From: CAZJYT01 sp964550325
GTDB taxonomy: Bacteria; Patescibacteriota; Minisyncoccia; Minisyncoccales; CAZJYT01
DNA: 25,485 bases
Assembly: GCA_964550325.1 (NCBI GenBank)
Contig: CAZJYT010000010.1
Span: forward strand, 1-25,485
Direction of reading: 5' to 3'
Of the stretch, positions 12,102-19,566 are shown in pieces (positions within the stretch are counted from its first letter, which is position 1; every line of letters begins with the position of its first letter). The notes under the pieces were generated by a model that was not told the DNA's origin, ran no database searches, and saw nothing but the letters and a program-made list of their open reading frames with translations. The position numbers and the translations under genes were made by a program.

Positions 12102-12356
12102 ATGGAGGAGATAATTTTCTTTACTGGTGAAGGCTGTCCTGCCTGTGAAGAGGTAAAAAAGCGTCTTAAAAATCCCTCAATAAAAATAGTTGATGTAACC
12201 AAAGATGAAAATTATGCTCGCCTTGCTTTCCAAAATGATATATTAGCAATTCCTACTGTTGCTATTAAAACTCAGGATAAAATTAAAAAATGTGATTTAA
12301 AATTAGAAAATGATAAAGTAAAGGTTAAATGTGATGATAAGGAATTTATTTTATAA
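12102..12356 (+). CDS. Glutaredoxin/thioredoxin-like protein (84 aa)
   Basis: The N-terminus IIFFTGEGCPACEEVKKRL carries the active-site CPAC (C12, C15), and AIPTVAI supplies the cis-proline (P51), both typical of the thioredoxin fold. The length is typical for a small phage glutaredoxin. Candidate roles are reduction of ribonucleotide reductase or another thiol target, but no such target gene is in the window. The FTR-like protein upstream is a plausible reductase. Two additional Cys near the C-terminus (KKCDLK, VKCDD) are unusual. The mRNA from its promoter would be leaderless. Confidence 0.88.
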   Translation: MEEIIFFTGEGCPACEEVKKRLKNPSIKIVDVTKDENYARLAFQNDILAIPTVAIKTQDKIKKCDLKLENDKVKVKCDDKEFIL

Positions 12357-13159
12357 TGGGAAAAAAGTGGACTGTCAGTGAGGAGAAAAGAAGATTTGTT
12401 TGTCCAACTTGTGGAAGAAAATTTATCAGTCAATATCATCTTAACCAGCATTTAAAAATAGAAAGTTTAAAGAGAGAAGATAAAGGGGTTATAAAGAAAA
12501 TTACAGAAACTGTAAAAACAGAAGGAGGTGTAGAGATGGAGGAAAAGGATATTCAAAAATTAGTAAATGATGCTATAGCTGGGGTAAAGAATAATATTAC
12601 TTCATTAAGTAAAAAAGTTGAAGAAACCTCAAGCTCTGTTAGTAAGGTTGTAAGTTCTTTACCGGAGATAGTAGCTAAAACTATACAAAAAATAGAGGAA
12701 GAAAAAAGAAAAAGAGAAGAAGAACAGAAAAAGCAAATAGAATGGGAAAGGAAGATGCGAGATTTAGAAGAGGTTTTAAAGCATAAAGACGATATAATTA
12801 GCTTTTGTAAAACCAATCCTAAGCTTTGTAAGATTGAAGTTGATAAATTACTCCCTAAAGAGAAAGAGCATCTTCCTCATAAGACTGTAGCAGAAACTTT
12901 AGCCTGTCCAGAATGTGGACCGGCACTTCTTAGAGGGATAAGTAAAAATATAGTTGAAAATGAAGAGTTTGCTAAAAAGTTTATAAGTTCTTTAAAGGAG
13001 ACCAAAGCGGATAATAGATTAAGAGAGTTAATAGAAATAGGACAAAAGGTCCAAAAAGGAGGAGAAGGTGGAGGAGAAACTGGAAAACCAAATGATACAG
13101 AAACCAAAAAAGAAGGGTCGGCCTCCAAAGAAGAAACAAGATCAACCGGCCTCTTCTAA
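12356..13159 (+). CDS. Zinc-finger plus coiled-coil protein with internal start (267 aa)
   Basis: Residues 15-31 (VCPTCGRKFISQYHLNQH) resemble a C2H2 finger, but a second His at the standard spacing after QH is missing, so it is degenerate or uses a nearby His. Residues 95-145 are a charged coiled coil; CPECGP lies near residue 184. GGAGGTG (12522-12528) precedes an in-frame ATG at 12536, so a shorter 207-residue product without the finger is likely made too. The tail is Gly- and Lys-rich. The gene starts at the A of the preceding stop codon. Its family is not recognised. Confidence 0.72.
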   Translation: MGKKWTVSEEKRRFVCPTCGRKFISQYHLNQHLKIESLKREDKGVIKKITETVKTEGGVEMEEKDIQKLVNDAIAGVKNNITSLSKKVEETSSSVSKVVSSLPEIVAKTIQKIEEEKRKREEEQKKQIEWERKMRDLEEVLKHKDDIISFCKTNPKLCKIEVDKLLPKEKEHLPHKTVAETLACPECGPALLRGISKNIVENEEFAKKFISSLKETKADNRLRELIEIGQKVQKGGEGGGETGKPNDTETKKEGSASKEETRSTGLF

Positions 13160-13736
13160 TAAAAAAGAAGAATCCTTAGAAGAAAACCCTACAATTAAAA
13201 TTATAACTCAAGGTATAGCTGAACTCTCTGAAGGGTTAGCTAAATTTCAGGAGAATACCAATAAAGCCATTGAGATAATTCAGGAAAGAGTTAATAAAAG
13301 CGAACAGAATATTACCCAGTTAGCTCAGGCTGTATCTACAATTACTGAAGAATTTGTTAATTTTACAAATTCTTTAAAACAGACTTCTACAAATCCAAAC
13401 CAGGAGCCTTCTGGTAATACCAATCCTCCTCAATTACAAAATCCTACTTCTGCTGGCGATAAGTTAATGTATTGGGGAAGTCTTTTAGCAAAGTTAGCTG
13501 AGTTAGGAAGGCCAAGTTCACCTCCGCCTCCTTCTTCAACTGAAGAGGGTTTGGGTAAAGGATTTGATATGATGGTAGGCGCCTTTACGAAACTGTTACA
13601 GATACAGTCAGCCTTTAGAAAAAATTTTTTAGAAGAGTTAAGAGATACTTTTACCATATTTCCTAAGGCTTTAAGAGAAAGTAAAATAGAGAAGTTTGAA
13701 ACAAAAAGTAAAGAAGAACCTCATTTAGAAGAATGA
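13068..13736 (+). CDS. AT-hook and coiled-coil protein (222 aa)
   Basis: A KKKGRPPKKK motif (residues 14-23) has the GRP core of an AT-hook, which binds the minor groove of AT-rich DNA. Residues 40-105 are a coiled coil (IAELSEGLAKFQENTNKAI and on). A proline-rich linker (PSSPPPPSS) and a C-terminal helix (SAFRKNFLEELRDTF) follow. The GTG start has AAGGAGGAG, and the first 92 bases overlap the previous gene in another frame; an ATG at 13092 is possible. It may condense viral DNA or link it to the virion. This is inference. Confidence 0.7.
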   Translation: MEEKLENQMIQKPKKKGRPPKKKQDQPASSNKKEESLEENPTIKIITQGIAELSEGLAKFQENTNKAIEIIQERVNKSEQNITQLAQAVSTITEEFVNFTNSLKQTSTNPNQEPSGNTNPPQLQNPTSAGDKLMYWGSLLAKLAELGRPSSPPPPSSTEEGLGKGFDMMVGAFTKLLQIQSAFRKNFLEELRDTFTIFPKALRESKIEKFETKSKEEPHLEE

Positions 13737-14104
13737 AAGAAGAAATTGATATTGAGCAATACACCTATAACGAAGTTTACAAAACCTTAATTGCTATTGA
13801 AGGTCATTTAGAAAACTATGAGGATAAACCTTTTTTTTGTGCTTCCTGCATTTTTAAGCACTTAAAATATTTAGAGATACTTTCTGAAGAATGTTTGCCT
13901 GCAAAATGTAAACTTAATCCTTTATTAGAGGAAATAAAAAAATGGGCTGTAAATTTTCAAAGTAAACTATTTAATTTGAATAAAGAAGAGGTTATAAACA
14001 GATTAGAACAGTGTAGAGATTTTAGAAAAGAAGTAGAAGGAACATTACTGTTTCCTAAGAGAGATACAACCTCTTATGGGGATGTGCATTTAAGGGAGGT
14101 GTAA
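13733..14104 (+). CDS. Small Cys/His-motif protein (123 aa)
   Basis: The motif FFCASCIFKHLKYLEIL (residues 34-50), followed by EECLPAKCK, could bind metal. A C-x2-C-x3-KHL pattern of this type recurs in uncharacterised virus and plasmid proteins. The C-terminal half is charged and helical. The start overlaps the previous stop (ATGA). Confidence 0.72.
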   Translation: MKEEIDIEQYTYNEVYKTLIAIEGHLENYEDKPFFCASCIFKHLKYLEILSEECLPAKCKLNPLLEEIKKWAVNFQSKLFNLNKEEVINRLEQCRDFRKEVEGTLLFPKRDTTSYGDVHLREV

Positions 14105-14105
14105 G

Positions 14106-14444
14106 ATGGGAGTAATTATTGATGAGGATTTATATAAAATAGCTACCGCTCATGGCTATAGGTTTGATGATACGGAGATGGTCTGGTGTGCAGGAGTGGT
14201 AGGAGCTTTATCTCCTTCTCAGAGAAAATTTAAAAAAGCACAGGGTAAAGTGAGATGGGAAACCCCTATACCTGAGGATTTAAAGGAAAGAATAAAAAGA
14301 TTTCAGGAAGGAGCAGATGAGGCCGAAGAAAGATACAATAAAGAAGGCAGACCAGGAATAAAGAGGTGGTTAGAATTAATGAAGGAAGAAGTTGAGGAAA
14401 AAAGAGGAATACCCTTAGGTGAAAGAAGACATTTAAAGGAGTAA
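14106..14444 (+). CDS. Hypothetical acidic/basic helical protein (112 aa)
   Basis: The N-terminus (MGVIIDEDLYKIATAHGYRF) is mixed; the C-terminal two thirds is a highly charged helix with EDLKERIKRFQEGADEAEER. GGGAGG lies about six bases upstream. No family is recognised. It is part of the compact 12356-14867 run. Confidence 0.72.
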   Translation: MGVIIDEDLYKIATAHGYRFDDTEMVWCAGVVGALSPSQRKFKKAQGKVRWETPIPEDLKERIKRFQEGADEAEERYNKEGRPGIKRWLELMKEEVEEKRGIPLGERRHLKE

Positions 14445-14446
14445 AA

Positions 14447-14692
14447 ATGGAAGAGATAAAAAAACTTATTCTTGATTTAATCGGTTTAATCAAACAAGAA
14501 TTTGCAGAAATTAAAAATTTATTACAATCTCAGTTACAATCTCAAGGGACGGTTAAGAAGAAAAGGAAATTAAGTGCCTATCAATTATTTATGAAGGAAT
14601 GTATAAAAAAAGAAGCAGGAACTATTCCTGAAAGATTTACTAAATGTGTAGCTAAATACAGGGAGATGAAAAAAAGTGGCAGAACTCTTTAA
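14447..14692 (+). CDS. Small basic DNA-binding-like protein (81 aa)
   Basis: An N-terminal amphipathic helix (MEEIKKLILDLIGLIKQEF) is followed by a KKKRKLSAYQLFMKECIKKE segment (residues 37-56). The SAY-x-x-F-M-K-E pattern resembles HMG-box or YABBY-like sequence and small virion DNA-binding proteins. The match is short, so the role is inference. GGAG is near the start. Confidence 0.68.
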   Translation: MEEIKKLILDLIGLIKQEFAEIKNLLQSQLQSQGTVKKKRKLSAYQLFMKECIKKEAGTIPERFTKCVAKYREMKKSGRTL

Positions 14693-14867
14693 AGATATAG
14701 AAAAAAAGGTTGATGTTCTGGATACTTTAAGGGAATGGATTAAAAAGAATGGTCCTACTTTTGGAGCTATAAAGCCAGAAATAAAAATTTATAATAAAAA
14801 GCCTGTTCGTATTGTTTTGGAAAGAGGAGATGAAACTATTACTTTAGAAAAAGAAACTCCTCTGTAA
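14676..14867 (+). CDS. Small hypothetical protein (63 aa)
   Basis: The GTG start at 14676 has GGGAG upstream and overlaps the previous gene by 17 bases. The first half is helical (DIEKKVDVLDTLREWIKK) and the second half is beta-like (VRIVLERGDETITLEKE). No family is recognised. It is the last gene before the promoter and terminators of the virion operon. Confidence 0.62.
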   Translation: MAELFKDIEKKVDVLDTLREWIKKNGPTFGAIKPEIKIYNKKPVRIVLERGDETITLEKETPL

Positions 14868-14875
14868 AAAAACTC

Positions 14876-14905
14876 TTGACAAAAATAAAAAAAAAGTAGT
14901 ATTTT
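14876..14905 (+). promoter_or_regulatory. Putative late promoter ahead of the virion operon
   Basis: TTGACA (14876-14881) and TATTTT (14900-14905) have an 18-bp spacer; TAGTATTTTAT is shared with the promoter at 3576. The predicted start is about 14912. Two terminators follow within 120 bases and lie before the first virion gene. Confidence 0.68.
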
Positions 14906-14936
14906 ATTTATAGATAAATAGGTAACCAGAAAACTG

Positions 14937-14967
14937 GGGGCTAATCTACTTGATTAGCCCCTTTTTT
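14937..14967 (+). terminator. Intrinsic terminator after the late promoter
   Basis: GGGGCTAATC (14937-14946) pairs perfectly with GATTAGCCCC (14952-14961), followed by six T. It lies only about 25 bases after the predicted transcription start. Confidence 0.92.
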
Positions 14968-14992
14968 ATTTGGGGCAACAAGAAAACTCTGA

Positions 14993-15027
14993 CCCCGCCC
15001 TTCTGCCGGAAAGGGCGGGGTTTTTTT
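14993..15027 (+). terminator. Second intrinsic terminator, very GC-rich
   Basis: CCCCGCCCTT (14993-15002) pairs with AAGGGCGGGG (15011-15020) around an eight-base loop, followed by seven T. Tandem terminators before the capsid operon would strongly insulate it or hold back transcription without antitermination. Confidence 0.95.
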
Positions 15028-15065
15028 ATAGATGGTCAAATTGTTAAAGGAAAGGAGGTGCGAAG

Positions 15066-15509
15066 ATGAACGGTTTGGAGAGGATTGCAAGTAGGGTTAA
15101 GGAGACAAAAATTTTTGGTGTTCCCGTTGGAGATGCCCTGCTTCTACTTATTGGTTTAGGAGTAAATGAGGTTCTGGTCCCCACCTTAGGCAGCTTAATC
15201 AGATTACCTAATCTTCCTGCAGTAACCGGTGCTGGTATAGGAGTAATTGCAAAATTACCCGTTGTGGAAAGGTTCTTAGGACCTACTATGGGAAATGTTT
15301 TATCAGCAACAGCTTTAGCAACTGGTTTAGACCATCAGATAGGAGTAAAAGCTAAGGTCCAGAGTTTAATAAGCAGAATACTTCCTGCTGGCACAGCAAC
15401 TGCAGGAGCAATCACTTCTGGAGTTTCTACCTCTCAAGCTGTGAGTTTAGGGCAGGCTGAGGTTTCTGAGCAGGAAAGAAGAATTTTAGAAACTTTAAAA
15501 GTAAGATAA
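15066..15509 (+). CDS. Small membrane protein, first of the virion operon (147 aa)
   Basis: It has two or three hydrophobic segments (VGDALLLLIGLGVNEVLVPT, residues 21-40; AVTGAGIGVIA, 52-62; GNVLSATALATGL, 76-88) and many Gly residues, with an Ala/Thr-rich then charged tail. It immediately precedes the capsid gene and has a strong AAAGGAGG. In membrane-containing viruses such small proteins lie in the inner membrane beside the capsid. No family is recognised. Confidence 0.72.
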   Translation: MNGLERIASRVKETKIFGVPVGDALLLLIGLGVNEVLVPTLGSLIRLPNLPAVTGAGIGVIAKLPVVERFLGPTMGNVLSATALATGLDHQIGVKAKVQSLISRILPAGTATAGAITSGVSTSQAVSLGQAEVSEQERRILETLKVR

Positions 15510-15536
15510 AAATTTAAAAAGAAAGGAGGTGTTAAG

Positions 15537-16541
15537 ATGTTAAATCATACTTATCAGGTTACCGATAGCGTTGCTTTTGCAGCCTCCACTACTAAATCCA
15601 TAGATATTCCTGAGACTGGTTATGTAACTGAGATGAATCTGCTTTTGGAACTTTATGTAACTCCAGCCACTTCAGTCTCAGCTAATGAGGATGCTTTAGC
15701 AAGAATAATTGATGCTTTAAAGATTACTGCTGCTGGTGGTAAAACTTATTTTACAGTAGAGGATGGAAGACAATTGCTTTACCACTGCTATCACCAGTAT
15801 CAGGGACAACTCTTACATGATGCTTTGCCTTCAGCAGGAGGAAGTGCAGCTACTGTAAGAGCATTGTTTCCTCTTCACTTTGGATTGGACCCCTTTGATT
15901 CCTTTGATAAATCAATAATTATCCCTGCAGCAGAGCTTTCTAATTTCAAACTTGAGGTTACCTGGGGAGCAAATTCTGATTTAGGAACCGGCTACACTGT
16001 AACAGCAGGTTCCTCTCGGATGAGGGCAATTGTAAAAGAGCTTACTTTAGAAAAAGGCGAGACAAGAGATACAATCTGGCCAGCAGGAATAAATGTTCCT
16101 CTATTTGAATCAAGGTCAATTACTCCCACAGCAACGGCAGCTAATTTGGGTAAGACCGATGATGTTCCTGTAGGAAGTATGCTTCATTCAGTTCTGGTAA
16201 TCTCTCTGGACAGCAGTGGAGATAGAACTGACACCTATGTAAGTGAATTCGGGACAAAGTATCCTAAGCTTGCTTTAGAGGAGTATAGGATTGACAACTT
16301 CTATGCCATCAAAGGTATAAACAGAAAACAATACCTGCTTCCTGGAACTGTAGTGGGACAGCCTTCAAGCTGGTTATCAGACTTGACAGGAGTGTTCCTC
16401 TTCAGATTCAGTGAAGTAACAGGAAAGGCAATTGGTATGGATTTAACTACAGCTATGACCGGAGATGTAAAGTTAGGTTTTACCATTGCTACTGCTAATG
16501 GAACAATTTTACTCCTCTACAGAAGCATAGCTTTAGGATAA
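15537..16541 (+). CDS. Putative double-jelly-roll major capsid protein (334 aa)
   Basis: The protein is beta-rich throughout. It opens with an N-terminal strand, then TTKSIDIPETGYVTEMNLLL, an RIIDALKITAAGGKTYF segment and RQLLYHCYHQYQGQL. This resembles the first jelly roll of PM2- and FLiP-type capsids. A second domain starts after about residue 200 (GSMLHSVLVISLD...) and ends GDVKLGFTIATANGTILLLY. The length suits a double-jelly-roll protein. A strong Shine-Dalgarno sequence, codons unlike the AT-rich neighbours, and the adjacent membrane proteins suit the most abundant virion protein. The fold is judged from sequence pattern only; a single-jelly-roll or other structural protein is possible. 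Confidence 0.72.
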   Translation: MLNHTYQVTDSVAFAASTTKSIDIPETGYVTEMNLLLELYVTPATSVSANEDALARIIDALKITAAGGKTYFTVEDGRQLLYHCYHQYQGQLLHDALPSAGGSAATVRALFPLHFGLDPFDSFDKSIIIPAAELSNFKLEVTWGANSDLGTGYTVTAGSSRMRAIVKELTLEKGETRDTIWPAGINVPLFESRSITPTATAANLGKTDDVPVGSMLHSVLVISLDSSGDRTDTYVSEFGTKYPKLALEEYRIDNFYAIKGINRKQYLLPGTVVGQPSSWLSDLTGVFLFRFSEVTGKAIGMDLTTAMTGDVKLGFTIATANGTILLLYRSIALG

Positions 16542-16554
16542 TATACTCTACCAA

Positions 16555-16875
16555 ATGGGAGAAAAAACTAAAGCCCTTATTGCTTTGGCTTTAGGAGGGC
16601 TTGCGGTATACTTCCTTCTTAAAGCTAAAGAGGCTAAGGCCGCTGAAAAAGCTGGAGAGCCTGAGGAAAGGCTACCTCTATCTTTGATTACTCCTGAGGC
16701 TAAACTTCCCAAGATACCAGCAGGCTGGAGCGTTGATTTTGAAAAAGGAATTGTAACTGTTCCCGTAGATGGTAAAGTTACTTATGATATAAGCTGGTTT
16801 ATAGAGAAATTTCCATATATGAAGCATTTTAAAATAGAAGCGATGCCTTATCAGTATAGAAATGTCTATCAGTAA
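16555..16875 (+). CDS. N-terminally anchored virion protein candidate (106 aa)
   Basis: Residues 5-23 (KALIALALGGLAVYFLLKA) form a membrane helix, followed by KEAKAAE and a folded C-terminal part with SVDFEKGIVTVPVDGKVTYD. The helix-KEAKAA layout is shared with the protein at 21954. A cleaved signal peptide ending AKA-A is an alternative. No Shine-Dalgarno sequence is visible, but TATACT (16542-16547) lies about 8 bases upstream, so a leaderless start is possible although the -35 box is poor. A terminator follows the gene. Confidence 0.7.
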   Translation: MGEKTKALIALALGGLAVYFLLKAKEAKAAEKAGEPEERLPLSLITPEAKLPKIPAGWSVDFEKGIVTVPVDGKVTYDISWFIEKFPYMKHFKIEAMPYQYRNVYQ

Positions 16876-16910
16876 TTTTTAACAGAATTTTTATAAATTA
16901 TCAAAGATAG

Positions 16911-16938
16911 AGGTAGCCTTAAAGCGGCTACCTTTTTT
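16911..16938 (+). terminator. Intrinsic terminator after the capsid genes
   Basis: AGGTAGCC (16911-16918) pairs with GGCTACCT (16926-16933), followed by a T run. It probably lowers expression of the downstream membrane-protein genes relative to the capsid gene. Confidence 0.92.
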
Positions 16939-16948
16939 ATTTTGAAAG

Positions 16949-17365
16949 ATGTGGCCGATTGTTGATGAAAAAGTAATTACCTGTCCGAATTGTAAAAGTA
17001 TATTTATAATTGAAGGAGCAACCTTCCCCGGCTCTCCTAAATATCAGGAGATATATTGTCCGGTATGTGGACAGAAAATTATTGTCAATACTGTCCGATT
17101 TTTAGGTCTGGGGAGGATGTGGTATCCTAAAAAAGTATTAAAAAGAAATCCTGCACCTCCTCTTCCTTCCAGACAATCTGTTGCACTTACTAAAGCAACT
17201 TCTTTAAAACCAGCTAAGACAGAGGAGGAGAGAAAAAAAGAAGAGGAGAGAGCAAAAAGAGAGGAAGAGAAAAGCAAAATAATGCCTGATTGGCTTAAAC
17301 CGGTATTGATAGCAGGAGGAATAATTTTAGGAGGGTTAGTTTTGATAGAATTGTTGGGAGATTAA
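16949..17365 (+). CDS. Zinc-ribbon protein with C-terminal membrane anchor (138 aa)
   Basis: CPNC (C12/C15) and CPVC (C37/C40) form a zinc ribbon. A charged linker (KTEEERKKEEERAKREEEKS) leads to a C-terminal helix (PVLIAGGIILGGLVLIEL, about 117-134). This places a small zinc domain on one side of a membrane by a long flexible linker. It is the first of several tail-anchored proteins in the virion module. Confidence 0.75.
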   Translation: MWPIVDEKVITCPNCKSIFIIEGATFPGSPKYQEIYCPVCGQKIIVNTVRFLGLGRMWYPKKVLKRNPAPPLPSRQSVALTKATSLKPAKTEEERKKEEERAKREEEKSKIMPDWLKPVLIAGGIILGGLVLIELLGD

Positions 17366-17366
17366 G

Positions 17367-17780
17367 ATGAAAATAAAAGATTTAGTAATCTATAGTTTAA
17401 TTGGAGCAGGAGCGGGCTATTTATTTTATAATCTTTTTTCTAAGCCTGCTCCCCGAACACTTCCTCCTAAAGAAGAAAAAAAGACTATTGTGTTAGTAAA
17501 GGTTCCTATTCCTAAGATGGTAGGAGAAAGTGGTTTAAAAAAGATTACAGAACAACTTAAACCAAAAAGGATATTACCTTCTCTTGTTCCTTTAGGAGTT
17601 AGCTTGGAATGGGACCCAATTATGCTTGATACCTCCTTTGGTAAATTTGGTTTTACCCCACCTAAAAAGTTTATTAAATTAAAAACAATATGGGAAGTAA
17701 AAAGAGCAATATCAGAATCTCAGGTAAAGGTAAAAGATAAGGGTATTTATTGGGAAGTTTCATTTTCTATATATGTTTAA
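17367..17780 (+). CDS. N-terminally anchored protein (137 aa)
   Basis: Residues 7-23 (VIYSLIGAGAGYLFYNL) form a membrane helix. A proline- and lysine-rich linker (RTLPPKEEKK) and a beta-like C-terminal domain (WDPIMLDTSFGKFGFTPP, IYWEVSFSIYV) follow. It is closely packed behind the previous gene (one base between them). It probably sits in the virion membrane with its folded domain outside or toward the capsid. No family is recognised. Confidence 0.72.
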   Translation: MKIKDLVIYSLIGAGAGYLFYNLFSKPAPRTLPPKEEKKTIVLVKVPIPKMVGESGLKKITEQLKPKRILPSLVPLGVSLEWDPIMLDTSFGKFGFTPPKKFIKLKTIWEVKRAISESQVKVKDKGIYWEVSFSIYV

Positions 17781-17789
17781 GGAGGAGAT

Positions 17790-18518
17790 ATGCAAGAAGT
17801 TAATTTAGGAGGATTTTTTCAATTTTTATCAAATGTTGGTAAAAATATTGTTAATTTCTTTACTCCGGGGCCAGAAATTTTCCCTACTAAAGCATCAAGT
17901 GAGCCTATTTTACCTGAAATTTCCTTAAAAGATGCTTTTGCTAAAAAATATAATATGTTTAATCCTACTATTATTCCAACACCTGCTCCAGAACCAGCAG
18001 GAACTCCTTTTACTCTATCCACTAAATTACAAATACCCTCTTTAAAAGAAAGTTTTCTTGAAAGAACTGCTCCATCTCTGCCTGTGCCTACCAGTATTAG
18101 TGATATAACTCTGCGTATGGAACCAAGACAGGTTGAATCTGCTTTTTATAGAGTTCAACACAGACTACCTTTATCTACTAATTTACCATCAACATCTACA
18201 GATTGGATGTCTAAAGCTTGGAAGTTTTTAGATTGGGGGGTAGATAATTTTTTAAAATATTACAGTGCAAAACAAAGTGGTAGATACTACTCTAAAATGG
18301 CTGAAGCTCAGATAGAAAGTGAAAAAGCTGCTAAAGCTATTGCTGAAGCTCAGGCAAGAGTAGCTCAAGCTCAGACTCAATCTCAGGCCTATCAAAGAGA
18401 AATCTCAAATTTATTGTCTAAGGAAGCTTTAAAAAAATACTCTCCTTATCTTTTACCTGTAGCTTTAGGTTTAGTTGTAACAATGATACTGGTAGCAAAA
18501 GGAAAAGAGAAAAAATGA
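17790..18518 (+). CDS. Tail-anchored virion membrane protein candidate (242 aa)
   Basis: The N-terminal half is proline-rich and extended. Residues 165-205 form an Ala/Gln-rich helix (AEAQIESEKAAKAIAEAQAR). A C-terminal membrane helix (YLLPVALGLVVTMILVA, about 220-236) ends in the basic GKEKK. The layout (long outer or inner part, helix, C-terminal anchor, basic tail) recurs in the proteins at 16949, 18515, 18883 and 22154. GGAGGAG is near the start. Confidence 0.75.
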   Translation: MQEVNLGGFFQFLSNVGKNIVNFFTPGPEIFPTKASSEPILPEISLKDAFAKKYNMFNPTIIPTPAPEPAGTPFTLSTKLQIPSLKESFLERTAPSLPVPTSISDITLRMEPRQVESAFYRVQHRLPLSTNLPSTSTDWMSKAWKFLDWGVDNFLKYYSAKQSGRYYSKMAEAQIESEKAAKAIAEAQARVAQAQTQSQAYQREISNLLSKEALKKYSPYLLPVALGLVVTMILVAKGKEKK

Positions 18519-18886
18519 GCAAGATAAATAGAGTAAATTTAGGATTTGATCCTCTTTCAGCAATTTTCTTTACTGTGAGTGCAGCAATGACAGCTGATAG
18601 TGTTATTAAGATGATTGAAAAACCTAAAATTTCTCCTGTAACAATACCGGGTGTTTTAGCGGAAAGGGGAATAAGCACAAATATTATGGAGCAGATAGGT
18701 AAATCAAGGCAGAAATTGGAAATTATACATCAAGCAGAAATAGAGCTTGCTAAAAAGCAGGAAGAGCTGGCCAAAAGAATCGCTCAAAGGCAAGCTCTAA
18801 GACAAAATATAATTAAAATTGCACCATTTATAGTCTTTGGTGGTGTTATTTTAGGTATTTTATTATTAGTGAGGAGGAGGAAATGA
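18515..18886 (+). CDS. Tail-anchored virion membrane protein candidate (123 aa)
   Basis: A possible amphipathic or partly membrane-embedded N-terminal helix (SAIFFTVSAAMTADSVI) precedes a charged helix (IELAKKQEELAKRIAQRQA), and a C-terminal membrane helix (APFIVFGGVILGILLLV) ends in RRRK. The start overlaps the previous stop (ATGA). No family is recognised. Confidence 0.73.
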   Translation: MSKINRVNLGFDPLSAIFFTVSAAMTADSVIKMIEKPKISPVTIPGVLAERGISTNIMEQIGKSRQKLEIIHQAEIELAKKQEELAKRIAQRQALRQNIIKIAPFIVFGGVILGILLLVRRRK

Positions 18887-19566
18887 CTTATGAGGAATTA
18901 GCTCAGAGGTATAATCAGTTAGTTGAAGAAGAAAACTCCTTACCTGCAAAGATGAATGAAATCTTAAAAACTGTAGAATCTTTAAGAACAAAAGCCTCTG
19001 ATTTAGAAAGAAAAGCTCAAGAGGAGGATTTAAAAATCAGTGAAAAACCTGCTCAAGTTTATAAAAAGGTATGCGGTTCAGCCTTTTTAGGTATCGGGAA
19101 AAGCTGTCAGGAAGTTCCTGTGCCTAATCCAGAAGTAGCCAGAGAAATAAATATAAGAAATGAGTATATAAGACAGAGAAATTCTATAATTAATCAGATT
19201 GAGGCGAATTTAAAAAAGATAAATGAATTTACTAAAAAACAAATAGAGATAGAAACAGAACAGGTCGCTATAAGAGAGCAGATGGTGAATTTACAGCAAA
19301 AAGTTCTACAGGAACCTTTCAATATTTTAGAAACCTTAGGAAAAGCTATTAAATCTTTGTTTATTAAAGAGCAGTTTCATCAATCTCTGGAAGGGGCAGA
19401 AAAGGAGGAGTTAAAGGAAAAGATTATACCGGTATTGCCATATTTAGCAGTAGGGTTAGGAATTCTATTATTATTTTTGCCTAAAAAAGAAAAAGAAAGA
19501 ATTGAAATTGTTAAAGGTAAAGAAGCAAAAGGAAAATTACATATTAGAGTGAAGGAGGCAAGATGA
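18883..19566 (+). CDS. Coiled-coil tail-anchored membrane protein (227 aa)
   Basis: A long coiled coil (residues 5-55 and 85-145) is split by a compact KVCGSAFLGIGKSCQEVP hairpin (C64, C75) that could form a disulfide or bind metal. A C-terminal membrane helix (LPYLAVGLGILLLFLP, about 185-200) precedes a 27-residue basic tail. It is coupled to the gene before (ATGA) and overlaps the gene after by four bases. It may bridge membrane and capsid. Confidence 0.74.
   Translation: MTYEELAQRYNQLVEEENSLPAKMNEILKTVESLRTKASDLERKAQEEDLKISEKPAQVYKKVCGSAFLGIGKSCQEVPVPNPEVAREINIRNEYIRQRNSIINQIEANLKKINEFTKKQIEIETEQVAIREQMVNLQQKVLQEPFNILETLGKAIKSLFIKEQFHQSLEGAEKEELKEKIIPVLPYLAVGLGILLLFLPKKEKERIEIVKGKEAKGKLHIRVKEAR

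Larger units (their letters stand above)
12010..12109 (+). repeat. 12-bp inverted repeat flanking terminator and promoter
   Basis: TCCTCCATCAGC (12010-12021) is the exact reverse complement of GCTGATGGAGGA (12098-12109). The right arm contains the start codon of the glutaredoxin-like gene (12102). Between the arms lie a terminator and a promoter. In read-through RNA the arms would pair and hide the start codon. Confidence 0.9.

Noticed and set aside
16291..16400. TTGACA boxes inside the capsid gene (about 16291 and 16383)
   Set aside because: No fitting -10 box lies at 16-18 bp; these are coding sequence.
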